Source of the DNA: Pseudomonadota bacterium
GTDB taxonomy: Bacteria > Desulfobacterota > Anaeroferrophillalia > Anaeroferrophillales > Tharpellaceae
DNA length: 60,347 bases
Assembly (NCBI GenBank): GCA_011049115.1
Contig: DSCM01000113.1
Span: 1-60,347 of the forward strand
Direction: 5' to 3'
Position 1 is the stretch's first letter; every line of letters begins with the position of its first letter. The translations under genes and the position numbers were made by a program. Under the pieces are notes generated by a model. The model did no database searches. It was given only the letters and a program-made list of their open reading frames with translations, and was not told the DNA's origin. Below are positions 38,027 to 47,226 of this stretch, piece after piece.

Positions 38027-38340
38027 TGACCATAGGAAATTTTGCAACCATCACCCTGGTCTGTCTGGGCTGTTTTTTCTTTATGACCGGCGCTATCGGT
38101 TTAGTGCGTTTTCCTGATTTCTACGCCCGCATGCATGCCACCGGTAAAAGTGATACCCTGGCTGTTTTTCTGTGCCTGAGCGGCCTCGCCGTTCATCTGG
38201 GTTGCAACCTTGACAGCCTGAAACTTTTATTGATTGCGGTCTTTTTCTTTTTCGCCAATCCGACCGGAACCCATGCCATCTGCCGAGCCGCCTTTCGCTG
38301 CGGGGTCAAACCCTGGACCAACAAGGAAAGAAAATCATGA
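38026..38340 (+). CDS. mrpG: Antiporter subunit MrpG
   Basis: A 104-residue protein with three helices and the MrpG/MnhG motif GAIGLVRFPDFYARMHATGK followed by SDTLAV. Near the end FFFFANPTGTHAICRAAFRC matches the family. It overlaps mrpF (TGATG) and the next gene (ATGA). Confidence 0.92.
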   Translation: MTIGNFATITLVCLGCFFFMTGAIGLVRFPDFYARMHATGKSDTLAVFLCLSGLAVHLGCNLDSLKLLLIAVFFFFANPTGTHAICRAAFRCGVKPWTNKERKS

Positions 38341-38582
38341 TCTGGCAGCTGGATATTGTTCTGCTTCTGTTTATCGTCATTTGTGCGCTTGCCGCCATCA
38401 ACCTCAAGGATCTCCTGGGCGCGGTTATCATTCTCGGCGCCTACAGTTTTTTCATGTGTCTGCTCTGGACCGAAATGGGTGCCGTTGACGTGGCCTTCAC
38501 CGAAGCTTCGGTGGGAGCCGGAATCGGCACCGTGTTGTTTATTGCGGCCGTCAATAAAACCTCACGGAGGTCAAAGGACTGA
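38337..38582 (+). CDS. MrpA C-terminal/MbhD-like subunit (DUF4040 type)
   Basis: An 81-residue membrane protein that matches the segment found at the C-terminus of MrpA or as MbhD in membrane-bound hydrogenases: AINLKDLLGAVIILGAYSFF, then EMGAVDVAFTEASVGAGIGT with the conserved acidic residues. As a separate gene it points to an Mbh/Mrp-like layout with a split MrpA tail. It is coupled to both neighbours by overlaps. Confidence 0.85.
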   Translation: MIWQLDIVLLLFIVICALAAINLKDLLGAVIILGAYSFFMCLLWTEMGAVDVAFTEASVGAGIGTVLFIAAVNKTSRRSKD

Positions 38583-38890
38583 TGACAAACTGGCTCAAAC
38601 TGTTTTCCTGGATCGCCGTCATCATGACCGGAGCGCTGCTGGTGTACGGCATTCATGACATGCCGGCCTGGGGAGATCCCGACTCTCCGGCAAACACCCA
38701 CGTTTCACCGCGCTACATCACTGAAGCCGGATTGCGAACCGCCACCCCCAATATCGTGACCGCGGTCCTGGCCGATTATCGAGGTTATGACACCCTGGGA
38801 GAAACCACGGTAATTTTTACCGCTTCAATTTCTTGCCTCTTTCTTCTGCGCCGGGTCCGTAAAATCCGACTCCACCCCGACCAGGAATGA
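38582..38890 (+). CDS. MrpA C-terminal/MbhE-like subunit
   Basis: A 102-residue protein with two helices. Between them lies YITEAGLRTATPNIVTAVLA followed by DYRGYDTLGET, the conserved segment of the last part of MrpA and of MbhE. Together with the preceding gene it supplies the missing MrpA tail as separate polypeptides. It overlaps the upstream gene by TGATG. Confidence 0.85.
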   Translation: MTNWLKLFSWIAVIMTGALLVYGIHDMPAWGDPDSPANTHVSPRYITEAGLRTATPNIVTAVLADYRGYDTLGETTVIFTASISCLFLLRRVRKIRLHPDQE

Positions 38891-38907
38891 CCAAGGCGTA
38901 ACCACAG

Positions 38908-39330
38908 ATGCTTGAATACATTCTGGCCAAATACAACTTTTGGATTTACGTGGTCCTGATGATGATCGGCCTTTATGCCATGATGGGCAAACGTAACCTG
39001 GTCAAAAAATTGATCGGCATGAATATCTTTCAGACCTCGATCATCCTTTTCTTTGTTTCGATCGGGGTCAAGAAAGGCGGCGCCACGGTTCCCATCCTGA
39101 AAGACTTCGGCCATGGCCATGGCGAGCCGTTAATCAGGGTTGCCGACTATCTTAACCCTCTGCCTCACGTCCTGATGCTGACCGCGATTGTCGTTTCCAT
39201 CGCCACTACCGGCGTGGCCCTGGCCACCTTGATTTTGATTTATAAACGCTATCAGACGCTGGAAGAAGATGAGATCATGGCCATTCGCAAGGAGTCATCC
39301 TCCTACAAAACCTCAGGCCTCGAAAGTTGA
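38908..39330 (+). CDS. mrpC: Antiporter subunit MrpC (NuoK-like)
   Basis: A 140-residue, three-helix protein homologous to complex I NuoK: IGLYAMMGKRNLVKKLIGMN, NIFQTSIILFFVSIG and PLPHVLMLTAIVVSIATTG. It has an extended C-terminal tail. The gap of 100 bases to the next gene contains a small hairpin (TGCGGC-TAA-GCCGCA, near 39365-39381). Confidence 0.92.
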   Translation: MLEYILAKYNFWIYVVLMMIGLYAMMGKRNLVKKLIGMNIFQTSIILFFVSIGVKKGGATVPILKDFGHGHGEPLIRVADYLNPLPHVLMLTAIVVSIATTGVALATLILIYKRYQTLEEDEIMAIRKESSSYKTSGLES

Positions 39331-39430
39331 TTTGAGAGATCAAGATGTTCCCAACCACCGGAATCGCTGCGGCTAAGCCGCAAAGACCCTGTCACCTTTC
39401 CGGCCAACCCTCAGCCCGGTTAGCATTTGC

Positions 39431-40945
39431 ATGAATGCAATGAGCGACCAGATTCCGGCCTTAATTATCATCGTCCCTCTTCTCGGGGCCTTTTTGACCC
39501 CGGTCATCGGCTGGCGTTTCCCCTCCCTGTGCCGGCCCTGGGCCTTGACCGTTCTCACCATGCCCCTGGGAGCAGCCATCGTCTCATTGCTTCAAGTTCT
39601 CTCCCACGGTCCTTTTGGTTACAATGTCGGCGGCTGGGCTCCGCCCTGGGGAATAGAATATCGCTTCGACCACCTGAGTACGCTGATGCTGATCCTGGTC
39701 GCCGCTATCGGCCTCTTGGCGGCGGTTTACGCCAAAACCGGAATCAGCCTCGACCTGAAGGGTAAAGAGACCCATTTTTACACCCTGCTGTTACTCCAGA
39801 TCACCGGATTACTGGGCATTGTCATTACCGGTGATCTTTTCAACATTTTTGTTTTTCTGGAAATCTCCTCGCTTTCCGGCTACGGCCTCATCGCTCACGG
39901 CGAGGATGGGGCTCCGATGGCGACCTTCAATTATATCATCATCGGCACCATCGGCGCGAGTTTTTACCTGCTTGGCGTGGGCTATCTCTATATGGTGACC
40001 GGCTCCCTCAATATCGCCGACCTGGCGCAACTTCTGCCCGAGCTCTACCACTCCAAGGTACTGCTCGTCGGTTTCGCCTTTTTCACTACCGGAATCGCGA
40101 TTAAAATGGGGCTGTTTCCACTGCACACCTGGATGCCGGATGCCTACACCACGGCCCCCTCGCCGGTCAGTGCCCTGATCGCCCCGCTGATGACCAAGGT
40201 TGCAGCCTACTTGCTGATTCGCATCATGTTTACGCTGTTTCAACCGGATTTCGCGGTTTCAGTGATTCCAACAGCGACGATTCTAGGCTGGATGGCCGTA
40301 GTTGCCATCATTGTCGGCGGCATCAAGGCGCTGGCCCAGACCGACATCAAACGCATGGTCACCTATATCATGATTGCCGAAGTCGGATATATCGTCATGG
40401 GCATCAGCGTCATGAACCGCCCCGGCCTCACTGGAGCCATTCTTCATATTGTCAATGACGCCTGGATGGTTTTTTCCCTGTTCATGATCATCGGCGCCAT
40501 CTCCGGCAAGGGCCACGGCCGGGAAATCAATCACCTGCTGCATCTAAATCAGAAGATGCCGCTGACCATGGCGGCTTTCGTGATCACCGCCCTTTCGATG
40601 TGCGGCCTTCCGCCGGCCTGCGGTTTTTTCAGCAAATGGTATCTGATCATGGGTACGATTAAAGCCGGACAGTGGGTGTTCGCGGTCACCCTGCTGGGCA
40701 GCAGTCTGATCAATGCGGTCCTTTTCTTCCGCATCATCGAAAAGGCCTACCTGAAACCCTTTATCCCGGGGGAAGGTCACGGCCCGACCGCAGAGCATAC
40801 GGAAGGCGCCGCAATCCGCGACGAAGCGCCCGCAAGCATGTTGATTCCGATTCTGCTTACGGCCGCGATCATCATTCTCCTCGGCCCCTTGAGTGGGAAA
40901 ATTATCGCCGGTGTCATTCAGCATGCGGTACCGACGGTTTTTTAA
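39431..40945 (+). CDS. mrpD: Antiporter subunit MrpD (first of three)
   Basis: A 504-residue proton-conducting membrane subunit related to NuoN/NuoM. It has VFLEISSLSGYGLIAHGEDG with the helix-5 Glu, IKMGLFPLHTWMPDAYTTAP with the helix-7 Lys and helix-8 region, and DIKRMVTYIMIAEVGYIVMG. It is likely to be an ion-translocating unit. The start at 39431 is uncertain since no clear ribosome binding site is seen; an ATG at 39440 is an alternative. Confidence 0.9.
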   Translation: MNAMSDQIPALIIIVPLLGAFLTPVIGWRFPSLCRPWALTVLTMPLGAAIVSLLQVLSHGPFGYNVGGWAPPWGIEYRFDHLSTLMLILVAAIGLLAAVYAKTGISLDLKGKETHFYTLLLLQITGLLGIVITGDLFNIFVFLEISSLSGYGLIAHGEDGAPMATFNYIIIGTIGASFYLLGVGYLYMVTGSLNIADLAQLLPELYHSKVLLVGFAFFTTGIAIKMGLFPLHTWMPDAYTTAPSPVSALIAPLMTKVAAYLLIRIMFTLFQPDFAVSVIPTATILGWMAVVAIIVGGIKALAQTDIKRMVTYIMIAEVGYIVMGISVMNRPGLTGAILHIVNDAWMVFSLFMIIGAISGKGHGREINHLLHLNQKMPLTMAAFVITALSMCGLPPACGFFSKWYLIMGTIKAGQWVFAVTLLGSSLINAVLFFRIIEKAYLKPFIPGEGHGPTAEHTEGAAIRDEAPASMLIPILLTAAIIILLGPLSGKIIAGVIQHAVPTVF

Positions 40946-41023
40946 ACAGCAGACGATAACCGCAACCGAAGAACGGGCCCGGAATACTCGGGTCCTGAAA
41001 CTACTTTGAAGGATTTACACGGC

Positions 41024-42517
41024 ATGGGTGAAGTGGTCTACTCGATAAAACCATGGCTGGCCGTCCTGGTTTCAATGGTTGCCGCCTTCCTGATCCTGTG
41101 GACCGGCGAACGGTCCCGCAATCTGCGGGAAGGCTGGACCATTCTCGCGGCCCTGATCAAATTCGGCCTGGTTTTTTCTCTGATTCAACCGGTGCTCGAC
41201 GGCAAGACCATCGAATACACCCTACTGACCCTGACGCCCGGAGTCGCCCTGCAGTTTCGGGTTGACGCCTTCGGTCTGCTTTTCGGAGTGGTCGCCGCCA
41301 CTTTATGGATCCCCACTTCCATTTACTCCATCGGCTACGTTAGAAGCCTCAACGAGCATGGGCAAAGCCGTTATTTCTTCAGCTTCGCGATGTGCCTGTC
41401 CGCAGCCATCGGCGTGGCGTTTGCCGGCAATCTTCTGACTCTGCTGATTTTTTACGAGATTCTGACCATCGCGACCTGGCCCCTGGTCATCCATCACGAG
41501 GATGAAAGCGCGGTCGTGGGCGGGCGCAAGTATCTGGTTTACACCCTGACCGCCGGCTGTCTGTTGCTACTGGCCACCGCCATTACCTACTCGTTGGCCG
41601 GGACCCTTGATTTCAGGGCCGGAGGTTTTCTCGCGGGCCATGCTGACCCCGGCCTGCTGATTATATTGCTAGCCTTGTTTATCGCCGGCTTCGGAGTAAA
41701 AGCCGGTATCATGCCTTTTCATGAATGGCTGCCGGCGGCCATGGTTGCTCCGACCCCGGTCAGCGCCCTACTGCATGCGGTCGCTGTGGTCAAGGCCGGG
41801 GTGTTCGGCTGTGTGCGGGTCATTCTTTATGTGTTCGGGCCGAACCTGCTCCACGATCTCGGCCTCGGCACGATTCTGGCCGGTGTGGTCGCCTTCACCG
41901 TAGTCGTCGCCGGCCTGCTCGCCCTGGGTCAGGACCATCTCAAACGCCGACTCGCCTTTTCCACCATCAACAATCTGGCCCTGATCATTCTGGGAGTCAG
42001 CCTGCTCAACCAGCAGGCTATGACCGGGGGCATGCTTCATATTGCCAACCACGCTTTCATGAAAATCACCCTTTTCTTCTGCGCCGGGGCCATCTACGCC
42101 AAAACCAAGAAGGATCACGTCAGCCAGCTCGACGGTCTCGGCCGCCAGATGCCCTTTACCTTCGCCGCCTTTACCATCGCCGCCATGGGCCTTTCCGGAA
42201 TTCCGCCGGTCAACGGTTTTATCAGTAAATGGTTTCTCTGCCTGGGTGCGGTAGAGACCCATCACCTGATTTTTCTTTTTGTCATCCTGACCAGCGCCAT
42301 GCTTGATGTCGCCTTCTTTTTCCCGATAGTCTATAACGGCTATTTTAAAAAACCGCTGCCCGACGTCGCTCCCGGCATCGACGAAGCCCCGCTCCTCATG
42401 GTCATACCACTGTGTCTGACCGCTCTTTTTTCTATAGTTTTTGGAATTATGCCGAATGCCTTTCTCAATTTTCTCAATCTTGTCCAGCTGGCCGTTGGCA
42501 AGGTCCTTGGAGGTTAA
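41024..42517 (+). CDS. MrpD-like antiporter subunit (second of three)
   Basis: A 497-residue NuoL/M/N-family membrane subunit: FYEILTIATWPLVIHHEDES (helix-5 Glu), GFGVKAGIMPFHEWLPAAMV (helix-7 Lys), APTPVSALLHAVAVVKAGVF and DHLKRRLAFSTINNLALIIL. It differs clearly from the first MrpD-like protein, for example by the long N-terminal helix. The ATG at 41024 lies 10 bases from AAGGA; a TTG at 41006 would add six residues. Confidence 0.9.
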   Translation: MGEVVYSIKPWLAVLVSMVAAFLILWTGERSRNLREGWTILAALIKFGLVFSLIQPVLDGKTIEYTLLTLTPGVALQFRVDAFGLLFGVVAATLWIPTSIYSIGYVRSLNEHGQSRYFFSFAMCLSAAIGVAFAGNLLTLLIFYEILTIATWPLVIHHEDESAVVGGRKYLVYTLTAGCLLLLATAITYSLAGTLDFRAGGFLAGHADPGLLIILLALFIAGFGVKAGIMPFHEWLPAAMVAPTPVSALLHAVAVVKAGVFGCVRVILYVFGPNLLHDLGLGTILAGVVAFTVVVAGLLALGQDHLKRRLAFSTINNLALIILGVSLLNQQAMTGGMLHIANHAFMKITLFFCAGAIYAKTKKDHVSQLDGLGRQMPFTFAAFTIAAMGLSGIPPVNGFISKWFLCLGAVETHHLIFLFVILTSAMLDVAFFFPIVYNGYFKKPLPDVAPGIDEAPLLMVIPLCLTALFSIVFGIMPNAFLNFLNLVQLAVGKVLGG

Positions 42518-42518
42518 G

Positions 42519-42737
42519 TTGAAAACCAATTTACAACGCCTGTTACTGGCCGCCATAGTCGCGGTTTTTTTCCTGGGCCTGGCGTTCCCCAATCCACACC
42601 CTCATTTCTGGTGGCAGAAACTGCCGGTTTTTGATATGTTTTTCGGCTTTTTCGGCGCCATTCTGATAATCGTCTTCGCTAAATGGCTGGGTCACAACTG
42701 GCTTTTAAAGGACCAGAGCTTCTACGATCATGATTAA
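42519..42737 (+). CDS. Small two-helix membrane protein of the antiporter operon
   Basis: A 72-residue hydrophobic protein from a TTG at 42519, which is 5 bases after GGAGG. Two membrane helices (LLLAAIVAVFFLGLAFPNPH; FDMFFGFFGAILIIVFAKWL) are joined by a His-Pro-Trp-rich loop, and the C-terminus ends SFYDHD. It overlaps the next gene by 8 bases. No family is recognised; it may be an assembly or accessory subunit of the antiporter. Confidence 0.7.
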   Translation: MKTNLQRLLLAAIVAVFFLGLAFPNPHPHFWWQKLPVFDMFFGFFGAILIIVFAKWLGHNWLLKDQSFYDHD

Positions 42738-44511
42738 CCTGCCGCCCGCTTTTATCTATATCATCGGCGCGCTGCTGCTGCCTCTTATTCGCGTGCGCCG
42801 TCTACAGCAATTGCTGGCCCTGTTGCTTCCCCTGGCGGCCCTGGCCGTCATTCTGCGCATGCCGGAAGGCGTTTACTGGCAAATCCACTTTCTCGGTTAT
42901 GAACTGATTCTGGGCCGGGTTGACAAGCTGAGCCTGCTGTTTGCTTATATATTTGTCATTATTTCCTTTGTCAGCATGGTCTACGCCATTCACATCAAGG
43001 AAATAGGACAGCACGTCGCGGCCTATTTCTACGTCGGCAGCACCCTCGGCGTGGTATTTGCCGGCGATCTCTTCTCCCTCTTTTTCTTCTGGGAAATCAT
43101 GGCTGCGGCCTCGGTTTTTCTGATCTGGTACAACCAAACCGAAACCTCTCTGCAAGCCGGTTTCCGTTACGCCCTGGTCCACCTTTTCGGTGGCGCAATC
43201 CTGTTGGGCGGCATTGTCATGCAGGTTTCCAACACCGGCTCCATCGCTTTTAATCCTTTTGATCCAAGCACCCTGGCTGCCAAGTTCATTCTCTTCGGCT
43301 TCCTCGTCAATGCCGCGGTCCCGCCGCTGCACGCCTGGCTGCCCGATGCCTATCCGGAAGCCACCATCACCGGCAGTGTTTTCATGACCGCCTTTACCAC
43401 CAAAAGCGCGGTCTACGTTCTGGCCCGTTCCTTCGCCGGAACCGAAATTCTGGTCTGGCTGGGGGCCATCATGACCCTCTACGGGGTTGTCTACGCGGTC
43501 ATTGAAAAAGACCTGCGCCGGCTCCTGGCCTACCATATCGTCAGCCAGGTCGGATACATGGTATGTGCCGTCGGACTCGGTTCCGAGATGGCCCTGAACG
43601 GAGCCGGGGCCCATGCCTTCTGCCACATTCTCTACAAGGCCCTGCTTTTCATGGGCATGGGCGCGGTGATCATGGTCACCGGCCGCCGGAACCTGCTTGA
43701 CCTCAAAGGACGTGCTCTCTACCGCAAGATGCCACTAACCCTGATGCTCTACATGGTGGGGGCCTTTTCCATCTCGGCGGTGCCGCTGTTCAACGGCTTT
43801 GTCAGCAAAACCATGATTGTCGCGGCCGCTGGTTATGCCCATCGTCCGCTCATTGAACTGATGCTGCACCTGGCTTCGGTAGGTACATTTTTGAGTGTCG
43901 GTCTGAAACTGCCCTGGGGGGTCTGGTTCGGGCAGCCCGACGGCAGCGAAGATATCATTGCCGAGGTCAAGGAACCGCCCCTCAACATGCAGCTGGGGAT
44001 GGCCCTGGCCGCCGGGTTATGCATTATTACCGGAATTTTTCCGCAGTTACTCTACCGACTGCTGCCCTATGAAGTCCATTTTCATCCTTATGCGCCAAGC
44101 CATGTCGTCGCCTCTCTGCAGCTTCTCCTGCTGACCTTGGCCGCCTTCTGCCTTTATCGAAACAGGCTCTTAGCCGGCAAAAAAGCCATCTCGCTCGACA
44201 CCGACTGGTTTTACCGGGTTTTCGGCAAGGCCGTCCGGCTATTCTGCACCTACCCCCTCAACCGTCTCCGCAACCAGATTCAGACCGCTTTTGCCGAACG
44301 GGTTAAAACCTCAGCCCAGCTCAGCCACCATCCTTACGCCCTGCTGGAAATTATCTGGTATACGATCATTGGCCAGGAAAAAGCCATGCGCGAACTGCTG
44401 CAACGCCGCTACGACGAAAATCACTATCGCCTGCCAGTCGGCATCGGGGTCGGCATCTCTTTGATTTTTCTCTTCCTTTACGCTCTGGTCTACATGCGGG
44501 TCGCGGGTTGA
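42730..44511 (+). CDS. MrpD/NuoL-like antiporter subunit (third, extended)
   Basis: A 593-residue membrane protein with FFWEIMAAASVFLIWYNQTE (helix-5 Glu), AAVPPLHAWLPDAYPEATIT and KDLRRLLAYHIVSQVGYMVC. It has about 90 extra residues at the C-terminus with a basic amphipathic stretch and a final helix (GVGISLIFLFLYALVYMRVA), reminiscent of the lateral helix of NuoL. It is last in the operon. Three antiporter modules in one cluster suggest an energy-coupled or multi-ion pump. Confidence 0.88.
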   Translation: MINLPPAFIYIIGALLLPLIRVRRLQQLLALLLPLAALAVILRMPEGVYWQIHFLGYELILGRVDKLSLLFAYIFVIISFVSMVYAIHIKEIGQHVAAYFYVGSTLGVVFAGDLFSLFFFWEIMAAASVFLIWYNQTETSLQAGFRYALVHLFGGAILLGGIVMQVSNTGSIAFNPFDPSTLAAKFILFGFLVNAAVPPLHAWLPDAYPEATITGSVFMTAFTTKSAVYVLARSFAGTEILVWLGAIMTLYGVVYAVIEKDLRRLLAYHIVSQVGYMVCAVGLGSEMALNGAGAHAFCHILYKALLFMGMGAVIMVTGRRNLLDLKGRALYRKMPLTLMLYMVGAFSISAVPLFNGFVSKTMIVAAAGYAHRPLIELMLHLASVGTFLSVGLKLPWGVWFGQPDGSEDIIAEVKEPPLNMQLGMALAAGLCIITGIFPQLLYRLLPYEVHFHPYAPSHVVASLQLLLLTLAAFCLYRNRLLAGKKAISLDTDWFYRVFGKAVRLFCTYPLNRLRNQIQTAFAERVKTSAQLSHHPYALLEIIWYTIIGQEKAMRELLQRRYDENHYRLPVGIGVGISLIFLFLYALVYMRVAG

Positions 44512-44544
44512 CAACCAAACCGCGAGAAAAGGCTTGGTTGTCAA
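44508..44544. terminator. Inverted repeat at the end of the antiporter operon
   Basis: TTGACAACCAA at 44508 and TTGGTTGTCAA ending at 44544 form a perfect 11-base stem with a 15-base loop. The first arm covers the stop codon of the last antiporter gene. No T tract follows, so a factor-dependent terminator or 3'-end protecting hairpin is more likely than a classic intrinsic terminator. Confidence 0.5.
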
Positions 44545-44584
44545 GTTCAATTCCGACAGAAACTATACGATAATCCCGCCGGAA

Positions 44585-46525
44585 TTATTTGTCAGAGGGG
44601 CAAGCACCCCCAAACAATTCAATTTGCCCCCGTTTAAAAATCAGGGGATAGAGTTTTTTGGTCAGTTCACCATCGGTTGCAGCTGTCGTCAAACCTGAAA
44701 CCAGAGGCAGATCGCGGCAAACGGCCAGAAGCTGCCGCCAGGCTTCCGCATCGGACCGTCCTCCTTCAAGGTCCAAAGCCAGACGACGCAGCAGCATGAT
44801 GGTGTCATAACCAAGCACCTCCAGCAAGCCTGGAGTTTCCTCCGGGTAAAGCGCGGAGAAGCTATCCAGAAAGGAGCCCAGATCAGCGGTTTTTCCTTGA
44901 CGGTCGGCAAAAAAGGCATCGACAAAGATGGCGCCTTCACCATATTCACCCACCGTCTGCAAAAGATCTTCGCTGTTCCAGTAGCGCCCGCCTAGAAGAA
45001 ACATCTCTTCAAGATCGTAGAAAGCCAGTTGAGGAATCAGTAATTTTAACGTCTGCTCCCGATCGGGAATGACAATCGCCTCGAAATCACAGGCCAGCAA
45101 AGGCCGGGGCATGATTTCTGTTTTTTCGTCAAACAAGGCCGCTTCTTCTTCCCAAAGACCGATCTCCCGAGCCAGGCCAACAAGCTGATCAACCGCCGCA
45201 TTTTCCTTTTCAGGGCTTTTTACTTCAGCCCTGCGTTCCTTCAACCAGGCCTCGTACTCACTGCGTTGTTCCTTGAAACGACGATAGACCTCATTACCGA
45301 TCAATTCCCGTATCGCCGGGCCGAAATCCGGACGACCGGCATCATAAAAGACCTGCCTGACAACTTCCCCTCCCCAGACGCCGACCCAATGGCTGAAAAC
45401 TTCCGCAAAGGTCCGCCCATAGGGGTTACGCGGCGCCAGAATCGCAAAAGACCCGATTCCCATACGACTCATGGCCACTTCCGCCAAAGCTTGAGCCTGG
45501 TTGTGGATCGTCGGGTAATGCAAAAAAACATTCGGATAACGATCCAGATCCCGCAACAGAGGACTCAAACTGACCATCGTCACCCCGAGACTCTGAGCTT
45601 CCACAGCCGCATAATTTGCCGCTTTGCCGGTATAGGGTCCAAGTAACAGACAGACCCCCTTTTCTTCAACCAGATAGCGAACTCCAGCACGTGCACGCTC
45701 ACTTTCACCGGCGGTATCGTAAAGCAGCAAACGCATTCGGGGTAAGTTTCCCGACAAAAACCGAGCCTCCTCCGGCAAAACTGACGTTGCCGCCGCCAGG
45801 CTTGCGAAGGTTGGCCTGGTTTCCGAATTCATGTTCTCCGCCCCAGTGGAACCCCCGGCCAAGGACCGCGCGGCCGGCGACAGGGTGTTCTCAGGATAAA
45901 CAGCTAGGGCCAGTTCCATACCGCGCAGCAGGCTTTGGCCGGCCTCGGCATTTGAACCGCTCAAGGGCAAAAGACAGCCGACGGTCAGCATCGCGCTGCT
46001 GCCGTCAGCCTGCTCCTGAAGCAAATAATCCTGAGCCGCGTTCCTGACCTCATCCGCGATGCCCTCAACACAAGCCGAGCTCAGCCTCTCGGCCAGGTCA
46101 AAAAGCAGGCGCCGATCCGCCGGAGTCAAGCGGTTCGCGGGACGCTGTTCAAGCCGGCGGAAAGATTCGGCCGCCAAGTAGCAGGCAAGCCCCTTTTCGC
46201 TTTCCATCCGCCACCAGTCGTGCAGTTCACCCTCATCAAGCTTAGTCAGAAGTCTGGAGTAGAGTTCCGCTAGCACCGGATCCGGCGACCGCAGATAACG
46301 CTCCCGCAAAACCCGAACGGCCCCGGAATAATCGCCCAGACATTCCAGCTGTTCAATCTGTTTCAGCCAAAGTGCTGTCGGCTCTGAAATCTGCAGGGTC
46401 GCAGGACGCCGCAAACCTCCTGCGCCAGCACGATCATCCGAAGCGCCTTTTTCCGGAAAGTCGGCGCAGGCCGACAGAAAGATTAAACTGAAAAAAAAGC
46501 TCAGATAAATAAAGGTTTTCTTCAT
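44585..46525 (-). CDS. LppC/LpoA-like lipoprotein with periplasmic-binding fold
   Basis: A 646-residue lipoprotein. The start at 46525 gives KKTFIYLSFFFSLIFLSAC, with the lipobox Cys at residue 20. The N-terminal 170 residues are helical and TPR-like. From about residue 185 comes a type I periplasmic-binding domain: GCLLPLSGSNAEAGQSLLRG, CLLLGPYTGKAANYAAVEA and FAILAPRNPYGRTFAEVFSH. This is the layout of LppC/LpoA, the outer-membrane activators of penicillin-binding proteins; the ligand of the binding domain is unknown. It may also act as an amino-acid sensor. It converges on the antiporter operon. Confidence 0.8.
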   Translation of the reverse strand: MKKTFIYLSFFFSLIFLSACADFPEKGASDDRAGAGGLRRPATLQISEPTALWLKQIEQLECLGDYSGAVRVLRERYLRSPDPVLAELYSRLLTKLDEGELHDWWRMESEKGLACYLAAESFRRLEQRPANRLTPADRRLLFDLAERLSSACVEGIADEVRNAAQDYLLQEQADGSSAMLTVGCLLPLSGSNAEAGQSLLRGMELALAVYPENTLSPAARSLAGGSTGAENMNSETRPTFASLAAATSVLPEEARFLSGNLPRMRLLLYDTAGESERARAGVRYLVEEKGVCLLLGPYTGKAANYAAVEAQSLGVTMVSLSPLLRDLDRYPNVFLHYPTIHNQAQALAEVAMSRMGIGSFAILAPRNPYGRTFAEVFSHWVGVWGGEVVRQVFYDAGRPDFGPAIRELIGNEVYRRFKEQRSEYEAWLKERRAEVKSPEKENAAVDQLVGLAREIGLWEEEAALFDEKTEIMPRPLLACDFEAIVIPDREQTLKLLIPQLAFYDLEEMFLLGGRYWNSEDLLQTVGEYGEGAIFVDAFFADRQGKTADLGSFLDSFSALYPEETPGLLEVLGYDTIMLLRRLALDLEGGRSDAEAWRQLLAVCRDLPLVSGLTTAATDGELTKKLYPLIFKRGQIELFGGACPSDK

Positions 46526-46901
46526 AGGCTTTCCCGTGTCGATATGCGCTTTTGACAAAACAATTCAGAAACCTCGTGGATCATGACGATATCATGAACA
46601 TATTAAGGCGGCTTCCGTCAACAAAAAACTCCGGTTCCGGGAAACAAACAAGCGAAATAAAATCCAAATCCTTTTTGACAAGTTACGGTAAAACATGCGA
46701 TATACTGGCTTTACAGTTCAGAATAAATTTTACCCTCGGCAAAACCATCGGCCTGCAAGCCGGCCTACAGCTCAGGGCCGCACCCGACAGCCATCAGAAG
46801 GTCGCGCATAAGGGCTCTGATCCGCGGGTTGCAGGGTTAAAAACCTGAAAGACATCATAATTACTGAATTGAACCTCTTTAAACCATTACGAGGAGAAAT
46901 C
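46526..46901. promoter_or_regulatory. Divergent intergenic region with a candidate plus-strand promoter
   Basis: About 375 bases without a gene between the lipoprotein gene and gatC. TTGACA at 46675-46680 is followed by GATATA (46699-46704, 18-base spacing) or TATACT (46701-46706, 20-base spacing) on the plus strand, about 200 bases before gatC. The rest shows no clear structure. Confidence 0.4.
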
Positions 46902-47195
46902 ATGTCCCCTGAAAAAATCGATCTAGGTACGGTCAAACACGTTGCCACTCTCGCCCGCATTGAGATGGATGAAAGTGAAATGCTAAGATATGGCGCCCAA
47001 CTGAACGCCATTCTGGGCTATGTCGAAAAGCTCCAGGAACTGGACACCTCCACGGTTCCGGCCATGGCCCATGTATCGGCCACGGCCACCCCGCTGCGCG
47101 AGGATGTCCTACGAGAGGGACTGGGCGAAAGGATCTTGAACCATGCCCCGGCCCGGGAAGATAACTTCTTTGCCGTTCCCCAAGTCATTGAGTAA
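46902..47195 (+). CDS. gatC: Glutamyl/aspartyl-tRNA amidotransferase subunit C
   Basis: A 97-residue GatC: LGTVKHVATLARIEMDESEM, LNAILGYVEKLQELDTS and the C-terminal APAREDNFFAVPQVIE are typical. GAGGAG precedes the ATG at 46902. GatC stabilises the GatAB amidotransferase. gatA and gatB do not follow; mtnA comes next after 31 bases, so the operon is split in this genome. Confidence 0.93.
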   Translation: MSPEKIDLGTVKHVATLARIEMDESEMLRYGAQLNAILGYVEKLQELDTSTVPAMAHVSATATPLREDVLREGLGERILNHAPAREDNFFAVPQVIE

Positions 47196-47226
47196 ACCAG
47201 CCAGGCACTCAGCCGACGGACAACAT

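Noticed and set aside
41768-42592. Open frame of 274 codons opposite the second MrpD-like gene
   Set aside because: Shadow of a conserved membrane protein; no domain and no ribosome binding site.
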